DNA of 14,019 nucleotides from Patescibacteria group bacterium. Lineage in GTDB: Bacteria; Patescibacteriota; Minisyncoccia; Phycocordibacterales; SBAW01. The DNA lies in NCBI GenBank assembly GCA_030916835.1, contig JAUPWA010000048.1, forward strand, positions 1 through 14,019, given 5' to 3'. Each line of letters starts with the position of its first letter. Position 1 is the stretch's first letter. Positions 6,521-12,787 of this stretch are shown piece by piece. Position numbers and translations under genes: made by a program. The notes below the pieces were generated by a model. The model was not told the origin of the DNA, did not search any database, and saw nothing but the letters and a program-made list of their open reading frames with translations.

Positions 6521-6546
6521 GGGGACCAACTGCAAAGTTGGTCCCC
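6521..6546. promoter_or_regulatory. Perfect 11-bp hairpin with a GCAA loop before rny
   Basis: GGGGACCAACT (6521-6531) pairs perfectly with AGTTGGTCCCC (6536-6546) around a GCAA tetraloop (GNRA class). No T-run follows, and it lies 11 nt after the clpP terminator and 29 nt before the rny ATG. It could be a backup terminator, a 3'-end stabiliser of the clpP mRNA, or a leader structure of rny. Confidence 0.6.
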
Positions 6547-6575
6547 TAACACTTAATCTATGTCATTTTTCGTAT

Positions 6576-8105
6576 ATGCCCTTAAAAGAACTACTCTCCC
6601 TCATGGCCCTTTCTACGGGCGTTGGAGCAATAATTGGCTACGTTTTTCGATGGTTACTGGTCTTAAGCCGCAAAGGATCGATCGAGGTCGAGATTAAACA
6701 AATCCTCTTTGATGCTCGCGAGCAGGCAAAGCAAATTACCGGTGAGGCGGAGGAACTTGCCCGCCAAAAGGTAGCGCTTGCCGAAGTTGAATTTAAAGAA
6801 AAGGAGGAAAAGATAACGCGGGCAGAGGACCGCGTCTTTAAACGTGAGGAGTCGCTCGACAAAAAGCAGAGAGAGCTCGACGACGAAGTCGCCGCGGTGA
6901 AGGCAAAAATTGAAGAGGTCCGCACCGTCAAAGAGCGCGCCGACCAACTCATCAAGGAGCGCAGTGACGAGCTTGCGCGCGTGGCCGGCCTCACCAAAGA
7001 GGAGGCAAAGGAGCGCCTCTACCAAGAGCTCCAGCGCGAGGCCGACGAAGACCTCATGATGCGCTTGGCCAAGCTAGAGCGCGACGGCATGGAGCGCCTT
7101 GATCGCCGTGCTCGAGAGATCCTCACCACTGCCATTCACCGCTTGGGCAACTCGGTTGCCGCAGACACCATGGCGACCGCCATCACTATCCCCAACGATG
7201 AGTTGAAGGGAAAGATCATAGGCAAAGAAGGCCGCAACATTAAAGCATTTGAGCGCGCCACCGGCGTTGAGGTTATTATCGACGACACCCCAGGCTCTAT
7301 CCTGCTCTCTTCGTTTGACCCAATCAGGCGCGCAATAGCTCGCGTCGCGCTTGAAAACCTCATCATCGACGGCCGCATCCAACCCGCAAAGATTGAAGAG
7401 ATAGCAGAGAAGGCAAAGGCCGATGTTAACAAAATTATTAAAGAAAAGGCCGAGGCCGCAGCCTTTGAAGCGGGCGTGCTCAATCTCGACCCACGCCTCA
7501 TGATGATCCTCGGGCGCCTGCACTTCCGCACCTCCTATGGGCAGTCAGTTTTGCAGCACTCTCTTGAGATGGCACACATCGCCGGCATGATAGCCGAAGA
7601 GCTTGGCGCTAACCCACAAATCGCCCGCGCAGGAGCACTCTTGCACGACATAGGTAAGGCACTCGACCACGAGGTCCAAGGTACCCATGTGGAGATTGGC
7701 CGCCGCGTGCTGCAAAAGTTTGGTGTGCAAGAAGAGGTTATTAAAGCTATGCAGGCCCACCACGAGGAGTACCCGTATGAGACGGTTGAAAGCGTCATCG
7801 TCCAAGTGGCCGATGCTATCTCTGGCGGGCGCCCCGGTGCGCGCCGCGACTCAGTTGAGCAGTACCTCAAGCGCTTGGGCGACATTGAGGAGATCGCGAC
7901 CTCCTTCCCTGGCGTGGAGCGCTGCTATGCAATTTCTGCTGGTCGTGAAGTGCGCGTTTTTGTGAGGCCTGACGAGATGAGTGATTTTGCTTCACGCGAG
8001 TTGGCACGCAATATTGCCCTGCGCATCGAAAACGAGTTGAAATACCCTGGCGAAATTAAGGTCAACGTCATCCGCGAGTCTCGCGCAATTGAATACGCTC
8101 GCTAG
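6576..8105 (+). CDS. rny: Ribonuclease Y
   Basis: 509 residues from ATG 6576, close to the usual length of about 520. RNase Y is a membrane-anchored endoribonuclease that starts mRNA decay. Residues 8-30 form the N-terminal transmembrane helix. A long charged coiled coil follows (about 35-180). A KH RNA-binding domain is at about 205-270, with GKIIGKEGRNIKAFE at 212-226. The HD domain starts near 325, with H328 (QHSLEMAH), the catalytic HD pair H357-D358 (LLHDIGK), and later HH at 395-396 and D413. The longer in-frame start at 6489 is rejected because it would translate the clpP terminator and the perfect hairpin. No convincing Shine-Dalgarno or leaderless -10 is seen. Its TAG stop overlaps the stop of the convergent gene in the quartet CTAG. 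Confidence 0.96.
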   Translation: MPLKELLSLMALSTGVGAIIGYVFRWLLVLSRKGSIEVEIKQILFDAREQAKQITGEAEELARQKVALAEVEFKEKEEKITRAEDRVFKREESLDKKQRELDDEVAAVKAKIEEVRTVKERADQLIKERSDELARVAGLTKEEAKERLYQELQREADEDLMMRLAKLERDGMERLDRRAREILTTAIHRLGNSVAADTMATAITIPNDELKGKIIGKEGRNIKAFERATGVEVIIDDTPGSILLSSFDPIRRAIARVALENLIIDGRIQPAKIEEIAEKAKADVNKIIKEKAEAAAFEAGVLNLDPRLMMILGRLHFRTSYGQSVLQHSLEMAHIAGMIAEELGANPQIARAGALLHDIGKALDHEVQGTHVEIGRRVLQKFGVQEEVIKAMQAHHEEYPYETVESVIVQVADAISGGRPGARRDSVEQYLKRLGDIEEIATSFPGVERCYAISAGREVRVFVRPDEMSDFASRELARNIALRIENELKYPGEIKVNVIRESRAIEYAR

Positions 8106-8683
8106 GTGCGCGCGGCGATAAACGTCGTTTGATTATCTTTAAGGTCTTGGATAGATGGCTCGAGGATATCGAGCTTGTAGAGATGTGCTGCAGCACGTGA
8201 TGCGATGACCGCGGTAGTGTCAGGCAAGGTTCCTGCCGCCAGATCCTCGGCGGCCTTTGCAGTGTCCTCATACTCATCAATTTTGACCTTCGGCCACATG
8301 CGCTTGAGATACTGAGAGCACTGTTTGAGCGCTTGGTCGTGGGAGGTAATGCGGTTTATGTGCCCGGGGATGACGCCTTTTCTCACTAAAAGGTTTTGGT
8401 GAATCTCGATCTGGAAGATTTTTTTGACTGAAAAGTTGTGCTTGCTCATAGCATGCACCGTTTCAAGCACAATGCCGCCTATAGAGTTCATGACCGGAAA
8501 CACGCCAAGTGTTATCTCCCCTTTTTCGAGGGCCGAGAGTACATTTTCGACCGTCACCAGGAAACTTAAACGATAGGTGTGGATACCGGCCTGATGGGCA
8601 TAGTGCCGCGCCGCCTCCTCCGAAAAACTCCCCGGGGCGCCAGAAACCCCAATAATTTCAAGCTTTTTTCGCTTTTCTTGCAT
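8102..8683 (-). CDS. Prephenate dehydratase-like protein, stand-alone and degenerate
   Basis: 193 residues from ATG 8683; TTG 8689 would add two. The fold signature of a prephenate dehydratase catalytic domain runs along the protein: VSGAPGSFSEEAA (13-25), GVFPVMNSIGGIVLETV (60-76), IEIHQNLLVRKG (92-103), and NQTTFIAA (184-191) near the end. There is no regulatory ACT domain. Two positions normally important for activity differ: the usual vPvENS reads FPVMNS, and the catalytic TRF reads TTF. The threonine remains (T186), but the arginine is lost. The protein is therefore either a divergent dehydratase, an enzyme with another substrate, or a small-molecule-binding relative. No other aromatic amino acid gene is nearby. 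It is divergent from HU and overlaps rny tail to tail by 4 bp. Confidence 0.8.
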   Translation of the reverse strand: MQEKRKKLEIIGVSGAPGSFSEEAARHYAHQAGIHTYRLSFLVTVENVLSALEKGEITLGVFPVMNSIGGIVLETVHAMSKHNFSVKKIFQIEIHQNLLVRKGVIPGHINRITSHDQALKQCSQYLKRMWPKVKIDEYEDTAKAAEDLAAGTLPDTTAVIASRAAAHLYKLDILEPSIQDLKDNQTTFIAART

Positions 8684-8697
8684 ATGCAATACGTACT

Positions 8698-8725
8698 ACT
8701 TTACTAGAGTGAACAGCGATTGCAA
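8698..8725 (-). promoter_or_regulatory. Promoter of the prephenate dehydratase-like gene
   Basis: On the minus strand TTGCAA (8725..8720) is followed after 16 nt by TAAAGT (8703..8698). Transcription would start near 8691, leaving a leader of about 8 nt before ATG 8683. Confidence 0.5.
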
Positions 8726-8738
8726 TACTATGGCTCTA

Positions 8739-8766
8739 TTGCAAGCTTTTTTGGCTTCGGTATACT
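8739..8766 (+). promoter_or_regulatory. Promoter of the HU gene
   Basis: TTGCAA (8739-8744), a 16-nt spacer and TATACT (8761-8766). Transcription would start near 8773 and give a leader of about 36 nt. No clear Shine-Dalgarno is seen before ATG 8809. Confidence 0.6.
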
Positions 8767-8808
8767 GCGGGGGCAGGGTATCGTTACTAATTTTAGCTAA
8801 GCATACAT

Positions 8809-9081
8809 ATGAACAAACAGGATATCGCAGAAAAAGTGCACGGCGTCCTTGGTACTACCAAGGCAGATGCTGAGCGCGCTGTTGAGGCGATGATCGAGTC
8901 TATCGTTTCGGCTCTGAAAAAGGGAGACGAGGTCTCGGTTGCTGGTCTTGGTATCTTCAAGACCAAGACGCGTGCTGCGCGCGTAGCGCGCAACCCGCGC
9001 ACAGGCGCTTCAGTCCAGGTGCCTTCGATGCGTGTGCCCAAGTTCCAGCCTGCAAAGGCACTCAAGGAAGCGGTAAAATAA
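8809..9081 (+). CDS. hup: HU-family nucleoid DNA-binding protein
   Basis: 90 residues, exactly the HU size. HU dimers bend DNA and compact the nucleoid. The N-terminal helices (MNKQDIAEKV onward) are followed by GDEVSVAGLGIFKTKTRAAR (39-58), the DNA-binding arm with RNPRTG (61-66), and the closing strand and helix VPKFQPAKALKEAV (76-89). All family hallmarks are present, including the proline of the intercalating arm tip (P63). It is monocistronic, with a promoter at 8739-8766 and a strong terminator just after the stop. Confidence 0.97.
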   Translation: MNKQDIAEKVHGVLGTTKADAERAVEAMIESIVSALKKGDEVSVAGLGIFKTKTRAARVARNPRTGASVQVPSMRVPKFQPAKALKEAVK

Positions 9082-9090
9082 GACCTCTCC

Positions 9091-9127
9091 ATAGAAAAAG
9101 CCCCGTTTCCCACGGGGCTTTTTCTAT
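9091..9127. terminator. Bidirectional terminator between HU and tRNA-Gly
   Basis: ATAGAAAAAGCCCCGT (9091-9106) pairs perfectly with ACGGGGCTTTTTCTAT (9112-9127) around TTCCC. The A-run and T-run flank a GC core on both strands, so it can end the HU transcript (+) and the tRNA-Gly transcript (-). Confidence 0.92.
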
Positions 9128-9148
9128 TACAACCAACACTTCTTATTG

Positions 9149-9219
9149 TGCGGGATACCGGAATCGAACCGGTCACCTCAGTTTGGAAAACTGATGTTTT
9201 ACCAATAAACTAATCCCGC
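9149..9219 (-). tRNA. tRNA-Gly (anticodon UCC)
   Basis: Read on the minus strand from 9219, all arms form. The acceptor is GCGGGAT with ATCCCGC. The D arm is GTTT/AAAC around ATTGGTA, and the anticodon arm is TCAGT/ACTGA with loop TTTCCAA, giving anticodon TCC. The variable loop is GGTG, and the T arm is ACCGG/CCGGT with loop TTCGATT. The discriminator base at 9149 is A, and the next bases are CA, so CCA is not encoded. A73 is unusual for a bacterial tRNA-Gly, which normally has U73. Confidence 0.95.
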
Positions 9220-9223
9220 CTAC

Positions 9224-9258
9224 GCTCGCTATCGCGAGCTTCGGCGGGCAGGCCCGCC
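9224..9258. repeat. GC-rich palindromic repeat in the tRNA leader
   Basis: GCTCGC/GCGAGC (9224-9229 with 9234-9239) is followed by GGCGGGC/GCCCGCC (9243-9249 with 9252-9258). The second is almost a continuous palindrome. Such GGCGGGC elements are common dispersed repeats in Parcubacteria genomes (from memory). Here it lies directly upstream of the mature tRNA 5' end and would be part of the precursor. Confidence 0.6.
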
Positions 9259-9284
9259 TCTACTCACAACACACGCTTCATAGA

Positions 9285-9313
9285 AGCCTACCAGCGCGCT
9301 GCAGCATGAGCAA
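9285..9313 (-). promoter_or_regulatory. Putative tRNA-Gly promoter
   Basis: On the minus strand TTGCTC (9313..9308), a 17-nt spacer and TAGGCT (9290..9285), the latter preceded by TGG (extended -10). Transcription would start near 9278 and give a precursor leader of about 59 nt that carries the palindromic repeat. Confidence 0.45.
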
Positions 9314-9321
9314 GTTTTACG

Positions 9322-9327
9322 TATACT
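9322..9327 (+). promoter_or_regulatory. -10 box of a leaderless promoter for the protease gene
   Basis: TATACT ends 6 nt before ATG 9334. The -35 region is weak. The site is immediately next to the divergent tRNA -35. Confidence 0.55.
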
Positions 9328-9333
9328 ACAGTC

Positions 9334-10461
9334 ATGCGAAGCAAGCGTCCCTTTTTCCCAAAACTATTTTTACTTGCCGTACTGCTTGTTGTCGTTGCAA
9401 TTGCTTTGTACCCCTACCTGCGACGTGGCCAGCAAAGCACCACCCTTTTAGTGCAACCCCTGCCCACACAAACCTCTCATCCAACCCATCTTTTTCCTGT
9501 TGCTGCCACCGTGGCAAACCCAACAGCATCTACTTCTCCCATAAGCAAGCAACCTCCTGCATCAAAAACAAAAACCTCGGCTCCAATCGCACAACCAGCC
9601 GCACAAACGCCCACCGGCATAACCATCACCAAAAACATCGATGAGAGTGACATTGCTGCAGCAACCAAGAGCTTGCGCGAGAGCACAGTAAATCTCTTTT
9701 GCACCGGCACGCTCAACGGGTTTCGTGAGTCGATGAGCGGTACGGGGGTCATAATAGATCCAGCAGGCGTAGTGCTCACCAGCGCCCACGTTGCACAGTT
9801 TATGCTCCTTAAAACATTTACCTGTATCATCCGCACCGGCAGCCCTGCAAATACCGCATACCAAGCGAGCCTTTTGTATCTACCACCACAGTGGATAGCT
9901 GAAAATGCATACAAAATTGGTGAGTCTGATGCCACAAGCACGGGCCAGTATGACTTTGCCTTCGTGTATATGCAAAATACCGGCAAAACATTCCCTCGCA
10001 GCAACATAACCACCGGTGTACCTCCAAAAAACGATCCGGTGATCATAGCAGCCTACCCCGCACAATATCTAAACGGCAACACCGTACAAAGTGATTTATA
10101 CATTAGCTCTGTCGCAAGCACGCTTGGTACCCTCTACACGTTCACCGAGGGCGGCAAAACGATTGATGAATTTTCGCTAGCCTCAAGTGCACTCTCGCAG
10201 TCGGGGTCCTCTGGTGGTGGCGTTGCACGCGCAGAGGATGGCGCAGTGTTTGGGCTCATCACCACTCAAACACAGGGCGACAACACCTCGCAGCGCGAAC
10301 TCAACGCGATAACGGTTGGTCACATAGACCGCAGCCTCAAAGAATTTGGTGAGGGGGGTATTGAAGCACTCATGTCGGGTGACAGTGCGCAAAAGTCGAA
10401 AGATTTTATGACCAACACCGCCCCCACTCTTGCTATGCAACTGCAAAAATATATTCGTTAA
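9334..10461 (+). CDS. Membrane-anchored trypsin-like serine protease
   Basis: 375 residues. A basic N-terminus (MRSKR) and a hydrophobic helix at about 11-27 form a signal anchor. A linker rich in T, P, S, Q and A (about 33-100) leads to a chymotrypsin-fold protease domain outside the membrane (about 105-345). The triad is visible: H152 in VLTSAHV, D207 in QYDFAFV and S293 in SGSSGGG, matching the GxSGG motif. C123 and C164 could form a disulfide. No PDZ domain follows, unlike DegP/HtrA proteins. The substrate is unknown; quality control or surface-protein processing is an inference. The start is supported by the -10 box 6 nt upstream. Its TAA stop shares the quartet TTAA with the convergent amidotransferase. 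Confidence 0.88.
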   Translation: MRSKRPFFPKLFLLAVLLVVVAIALYPYLRRGQQSTTLLVQPLPTQTSHPTHLFPVAATVANPTASTSPISKQPPASKTKTSAPIAQPAAQTPTGITITKNIDESDIAAATKSLRESTVNLFCTGTLNGFRESMSGTGVIIDPAGVVLTSAHVAQFMLLKTFTCIIRTGSPANTAYQASLLYLPPQWIAENAYKIGESDATSTGQYDFAFVYMQNTGKTFPRSNITTGVPPKNDPVIIAAYPAQYLNGNTVQSDLYISSVASTLGTLYTFTEGGKTIDEFSLASSALSQSGSSGGGVARAEDGAVFGLITTQTQGDNTSQRELNAITVGHIDRSLKEFGEGGIEALMSGDSAQKSKDFMTNTAPTLAMQLQKYIR

Positions 10462-11192
10462 ACTATGCGCTCAATAAAGCGCGGTATAAGCTCTGACGAG
10501 TCAGATGAAGGCTTAATAATTGAATCCACCTCTACTCCTTCAGGCAGATAGCCGGGTGAATTCTGCAATTTTCTCATCACATCCTCTGGTGTTAGTTCAG
10601 GGTGGAACTGCGTAGTATAGGCATGGGTTCCAAAGCGCAGCGCACTGGTCTTGCACACAGCACTACTCGCTAGCACAACAGCACCCGCCGGCAAGGCCGA
10701 CAGACTATCCTTGTGTCCATACTGGCCGATAAATGTCTCGGGCGTGTCGTGGAAAAGTGAGTCTTGCTTCCCTGCATCAGTAAGCGTGACTGGGTACGAA
10801 CCTATCTTCTTTTGCACCTCATCATGCACAACTCGCACCCCGAGCACTTCGCCCACTATTTGGTGGCCATAGCAAATACCAAGGAGCGGGAAATCGCGCT
10901 CGATCATATACAAAACAAGAGGTTTCACTCTCGCTAAAATTTCTTGTGAGGTCGTGCGCGCTGGGTCATCATTGGTGCGACCACCATCAAAATCAAATTC
11001 GCCCGAGCCGCCAAGAATAACCCCATCAACACCCTCGAGCATTTTTTGGGGCTCTTGCCAGGGCTGCGACTCATCAAGCGTCGAGACAAAGCGCAGCTCA
11101 ACCTCCCCTTTTGTTGCGCGCTTATACTCCTCCTGCTCCCCCGCCACCATCTCCGGCCGCCTACGCGACTGCAAAATCAATATGGTTTTCAT
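10458..11192 (-). CDS. Class I glutamine amidotransferase domain protein
   Basis: 244 residues. The protein has the class I glutaminase fold found in GuaA and similar enzymes, which releases ammonia from glutamine for a synthetase partner. The nucleophile is C107 in LLGICYGHQI, and the rest of the triad is H197 and E199 in TQFHPE. ILGGSGEFDFDGG (60-71) matches the glycine-rich loop near the active site. It is a stand-alone domain without a fused synthetase. This form resembles GMP-synthase-like amidotransferases of uncertain substrate, some of which act on gamma-glutamyl compounds. Upstream on the same strand is an ATP-grasp-like gene, a possible ammonia-accepting or ligase partner, but the two are separated by a terminator. 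The mRNA appears leaderless. The stop overlaps the protease stop by 4 bp. Confidence 0.87.
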   Translation of the reverse strand: MKTILILQSRRRPEMVAGEQEEYKRATKGEVELRFVSTLDESQPWQEPQKMLEGVDGVILGGSGEFDFDGGRTNDDPARTTSQEILARVKPLVLYMIERDFPLLGICYGHQIVGEVLGVRVVHDEVQKKIGSYPVTLTDAGKQDSLFHDTPETFIGQYGHKDSLSALPAGAVVLASSAVCKTSALRFGTHAYTTQFHPELTPEDVMRKLQNSPGYLPEGVEVDSIIKPSSDSSELIPRFIERIV

Positions 11193-11199
11193 AAGTTAT

Positions 11200-11227
11200 A
11201 TCTTAAATTTAATATTGTTTTTATCAA
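11200..11227 (-). promoter_or_regulatory. Leaderless promoter of the amidotransferase gene
   Basis: On the minus strand TTGATA (11227..11222), a 16-nt AT-rich spacer and TAAGAT (11205..11200). The -10 ends 7 nt before ATG 11192. The first bases of the -35 are the last T residues of the upstream gene's terminator. Confidence 0.65.
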
Positions 11228-11257
11228 AAAATTATGGGGGTGCATTGCTGCACCCCC
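11226..11257 (-). terminator. Intrinsic terminator of the ATP-grasp-like gene
   Basis: On the minus strand GGGGGTGCA (11257..11249) pairs with TGCACCCCC (11244..11236) around a GCAA loop. ATAA and six T (to 11226) follow. It starts 10 nt after the stop codon at 11268. Confidence 0.88.
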
Positions 11258-11267
11258 AATCCGGTTA

Positions 11268-12227
11268 TCAACACACCAGAGGCCCAGATATGGCCTCATC
11301 GGTACCGTGCACAATGAGCGAATCGCTCGCCATCCAGACTCCTCCCAACGGCAGATATTTTCCTGCCGACGGAGAAAATCCAAAGAAAAGCCGGTAGATG
11401 ACGTTTTTGCACGGAAGGTAATCCAACCTCATGGGGCGAATGAGGGGTTGGTAAATAGCAACTTTTCGTTGCCTCAACCAGCGTTCCATGTCGCCCAATG
11501 ACACTTTATCAGTCCTCCTTATAGGAAAGTCTTTTGGGTCATGCCCGTTTAGAAACACCTTAACTTCACGAGCACGCGTGCCTCGAATTGGCTTTACCAC
11601 TATTGGCCCTTGTGGTAATCCCTTAACATACCCACCCCTCTGTTCTTCAGGATCTTCAACCCAACTGATTCGAGAAAATAGTTGAATTGGTCCCTCGGTA
11701 CAACAACCCTTATAGCCTTCGTTTTGAACAGTGCTTATTGCTCTCGGCTCAAGAACGTGAAATTCGCGATCTTCAGGACGAGAACGAACAAGGAGCAGAC
11801 CCTCGCTAGCAGTGGCATCACGCAAATCCACACCCTCACCAAGCCAGAGTACATCGTCAGTAAGTCGGCCTGGGGCCTTGACCCAACCAAAAGATGGCCA
11901 TTCTCGGCGTAGTGCGTCGAGTTTTTCCTTAAAATGAGGATTGATTTGACCAGCGATACCGAGCCCGCACGGCCTGTCCTCCACCTCAAAAATCTGCAGC
12001 TTCCCGTTAGTATCTACCACACAGTCAAGACGGATAGCTAGCGATGGTACGCCATACTGCCGTCCCACCCAAGTGTTTCCTTTTGGGAAAACGTCGCTCC
12101 AGTGTTGGATAAATGTATTAGCCTCGCTAAGCGCAGCGCCTGGGAACTCCTCCTGCGTTTTCATAACATTAAGCGTCCACTCCACACCCTGGGGTTGAAG
12201 CTTTTCAACAGTGTGCGTAACAGTCAT
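11268..12227 (-). CDS. ATP-grasp-like protein behind a leader-peptide attenuator
   Basis: 319 residues. I cannot name the family. Several stretches resemble ATP-grasp enzymes. IRLDCVVDTNGKLQIFEVED lies at 65-84, with acidic residues that could bind metal. GPIVVKPIRGTRAREV (207-222) looks like the lysine-bearing nucleotide-binding strand (K212). YRLFFGFSPSAGKYLPLGGVW (278-298) and HGTDEA (307-312) could complete the active site. The order would suit a permuted ATP-grasp fold that ligates a carboxylate to an amine. The gene follows the attenuator at 12264-12396, with the terminator 36 nt before ATG 12227. A weak GGGAG lies 10 nt upstream of the start. Its own terminator and a separate promoter for the downstream amidotransferase make it monocistronic. 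The fold call is inference. Confidence 0.72.
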   Translation of the reverse strand: MTVTHTVEKLQPQGVEWTLNVMKTQEEFPGAALSEANTFIQHWSDVFPKGNTWVGRQYGVPSLAIRLDCVVDTNGKLQIFEVEDRPCGLGIAGQINPHFKEKLDALRREWPSFGWVKAPGRLTDDVLWLGEGVDLRDATASEGLLLVRSRPEDREFHVLEPRAISTVQNEGYKGCCTEGPIQLFSRISWVEDPEEQRGGYVKGLPQGPIVVKPIRGTRAREVKVFLNGHDPKDFPIRRTDKVSLGDMERWLRQRKVAIYQPLIRPMRLDYLPCKNVIYRLFFGFSPSAGKYLPLGGVWMASDSLIVHGTDEAISGPLVC

Positions 12228-12263
12228 CGAACCTGTACTCCCTTTTTAGAAAGAACTTCACCC

Positions 12264-12303
12264 AAAAACAAAAACGAGACCTTTTGGGCCTCGCTTTTGT
12301 TTC
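12264..12303 (-). terminator. Attenuator terminator before the ATP-grasp-like gene
   Basis: On the minus strand GCGAGGCC (12294..12287) pairs with GGTCTCGT around CAAAA, with two G-U pairs. The stem extends through AAACAAAA and TTTTTGTTT to 12303 and 12267. It lies upstream of the gene it would silence, 18 nt after the leader-peptide stop. The A/T flanks also allow function on the plus strand. Confidence 0.85.
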
Positions 12304-12321
12304 AGTATCCTAGATAGAACA

Positions 12322-12396
12322 CTAACAACTCGCAAGACCCCTCTTCGTGCGAAGAAGGTAGCTCATCCAAAAGATGACTTGCGAGCGGTGCTCCAT
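12322..12396 (-). CDS. 24-residue leader peptide, attenuator 2
   Basis: Reading frame of 24 codons from ATG 12396 to a TAG at 12322-12324. The peptide begins MEHRSQVIFWMSY and ends KRGLASC. It is the first ORF on the transcript: the -10 box TAGAGT ends 6 nt before the ATG, so it should be translated leaderless. Codons 4-7 make the 5' strand of the leader's closing stem, and codons 19-22 encode the antiterminator strand. Its length, opening ME-basic-basic-S and placement match the leader peptide at 12930. It has no run of one amino acid, so simple starvation for a single amino acid is not obvious. Confidence 0.7.
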   Translation of the reverse strand: MEHRSQVIFWMSYLLRTKRGLASC

Positions 12397-12402
12397 GTAC
12401 TG

Positions 12403-12431
12403 ACTCTACTCTAGAGCTATAAAATACGCAA
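12403..12431 (-). promoter_or_regulatory. Promoter of attenuator 2 and the ATP-grasp-like gene
   Basis: On the minus strand TTGCGT (12431..12426), a 17-nt spacer and TAGAGT (12408..12403). The start is expected at about 12396, which is the A of the leader-peptide ATG. Confidence 0.65.
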
Positions 12432-12446
12432 GATGAGTGCGTTGTG

Positions 12447-12493
12447 GAAAACAAAAGGCCGGGGCGCAGAAAATACTGCGCACACCGGCCTTT
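12447..12493 (-). terminator. Intrinsic terminator of the 68-residue gene
   Basis: On the minus strand AAAGGCCGG (12493..12485) pairs with CCGGCCTTT (12462..12454), and inside it GCGCAG pairs with CTGCGC. TGTTTT follows. A small hairpin with TAGCT/AGCTA near 12516-12533 precedes it. The region 12432-12548 holds nothing else that I can identify. Confidence 0.85.
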
Positions 12494-12548
12494 GAAACAG
12501 TGTGTCCTACCTTACGTTAGCTAAAAAGCTACGTTATTCATTTCCCAA

Positions 12549-12755
12549 TTAATCGTTTGGATCATCAGGATAACCTTTTACGGGCTTGTAGTATCGTATC
12601 GGCTCCATCCTCTGCGGTTCTTGTCCTTTCTTCAGCAACCACCAACCTGGCGTCATGCCATTTGTTGTTACTGGAAAAAACTTATATCCTTCAGATTCTC
12701 CCAAAGTTCCCTCTTGCGATTTATGATCTCCGGATACTGTTGCAGCGTCGAACAT
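12549..12755 (-). CDS. 68-residue hypothetical protein behind a leader-peptide attenuator
   Basis: 68 residues from ATG 12755, with AGGAG 5 nt upstream; a longer frame from TTG 12779 would run through that Shine-Dalgarno and is rejected. No family is recognised. The protein is hydrophilic, with no signal peptide, membrane helix or cysteine. It begins MFDAATVSGDHKSQEG, has a central TPGWWLLKKGQEPQRMEP (35-52), then a tyrosine- and proline-rich end (IRYYKPVKGYPDDPND). The WW and the PxxRYYKP segment suggest a small beta-rich domain or a binding peptide. It is the only gene between attenuator 1 and its own terminator. Since the ATP-grasp-like gene next to it has the same kind of control, the two may act in one response. 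A role as substrate or partner is speculation. Confidence 0.7.
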   Translation of the reverse strand: MFDAATVSGDHKSQEGTLGESEGYKFFPVTTNGMTPGWWLLKKGQEPQRMEPIRYYKPVKGYPDDPND

Positions 12756-12787
12756 TTTCACTCCTCGTTTGGTACACAACTAGTCGT

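Larger units (their letters stand above)
12264..12396 (-). promoter_or_regulatory. Transcription attenuator 2 (leader of the ATP-grasp-like gene)
   Basis: Numbered from the leader-peptide ATG (12396), the RNA can fold into a three-way junction. The closing stem CUCGCAAG/CUUGCGAG joins nt 12-19 with 61-68. Hairpin A is UCAUC/GAUGA (20-24 with 30-34), and hairpin B is CCUUCUUC/GAAGAGGG (39-46 with 51-58, loop GCAC). The strand GGGUCUUGC (57-65; 12340..12332) is shared by hairpin B and the closing stem. It can instead pair over all 9 nt with the terminator 5' arm GCGAGGCCC (12294..12286). Without translation, or after complete translation, the terminator should win. A ribosome stalled around codons 4-8 would open the closing stem and favour the antiterminator. 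The mechanism is inferred from the pairings. Confidence 0.75.

Noticed and set aside
6489..6575. N-terminal extension of RNase Y from 6489
   Set aside because: It would translate the clpP terminator and the perfect hairpin and would place polar sequence before the membrane anchor. ATG 6576 gives the usual N-terminus.
8761..8808. Leaderless start for HU
   Set aside because: The good promoter (TTGCAA, 16 nt, TATACT) puts the start about 36 nt upstream of the ATG, and the hexamer nearest the ATG is a poor -10.
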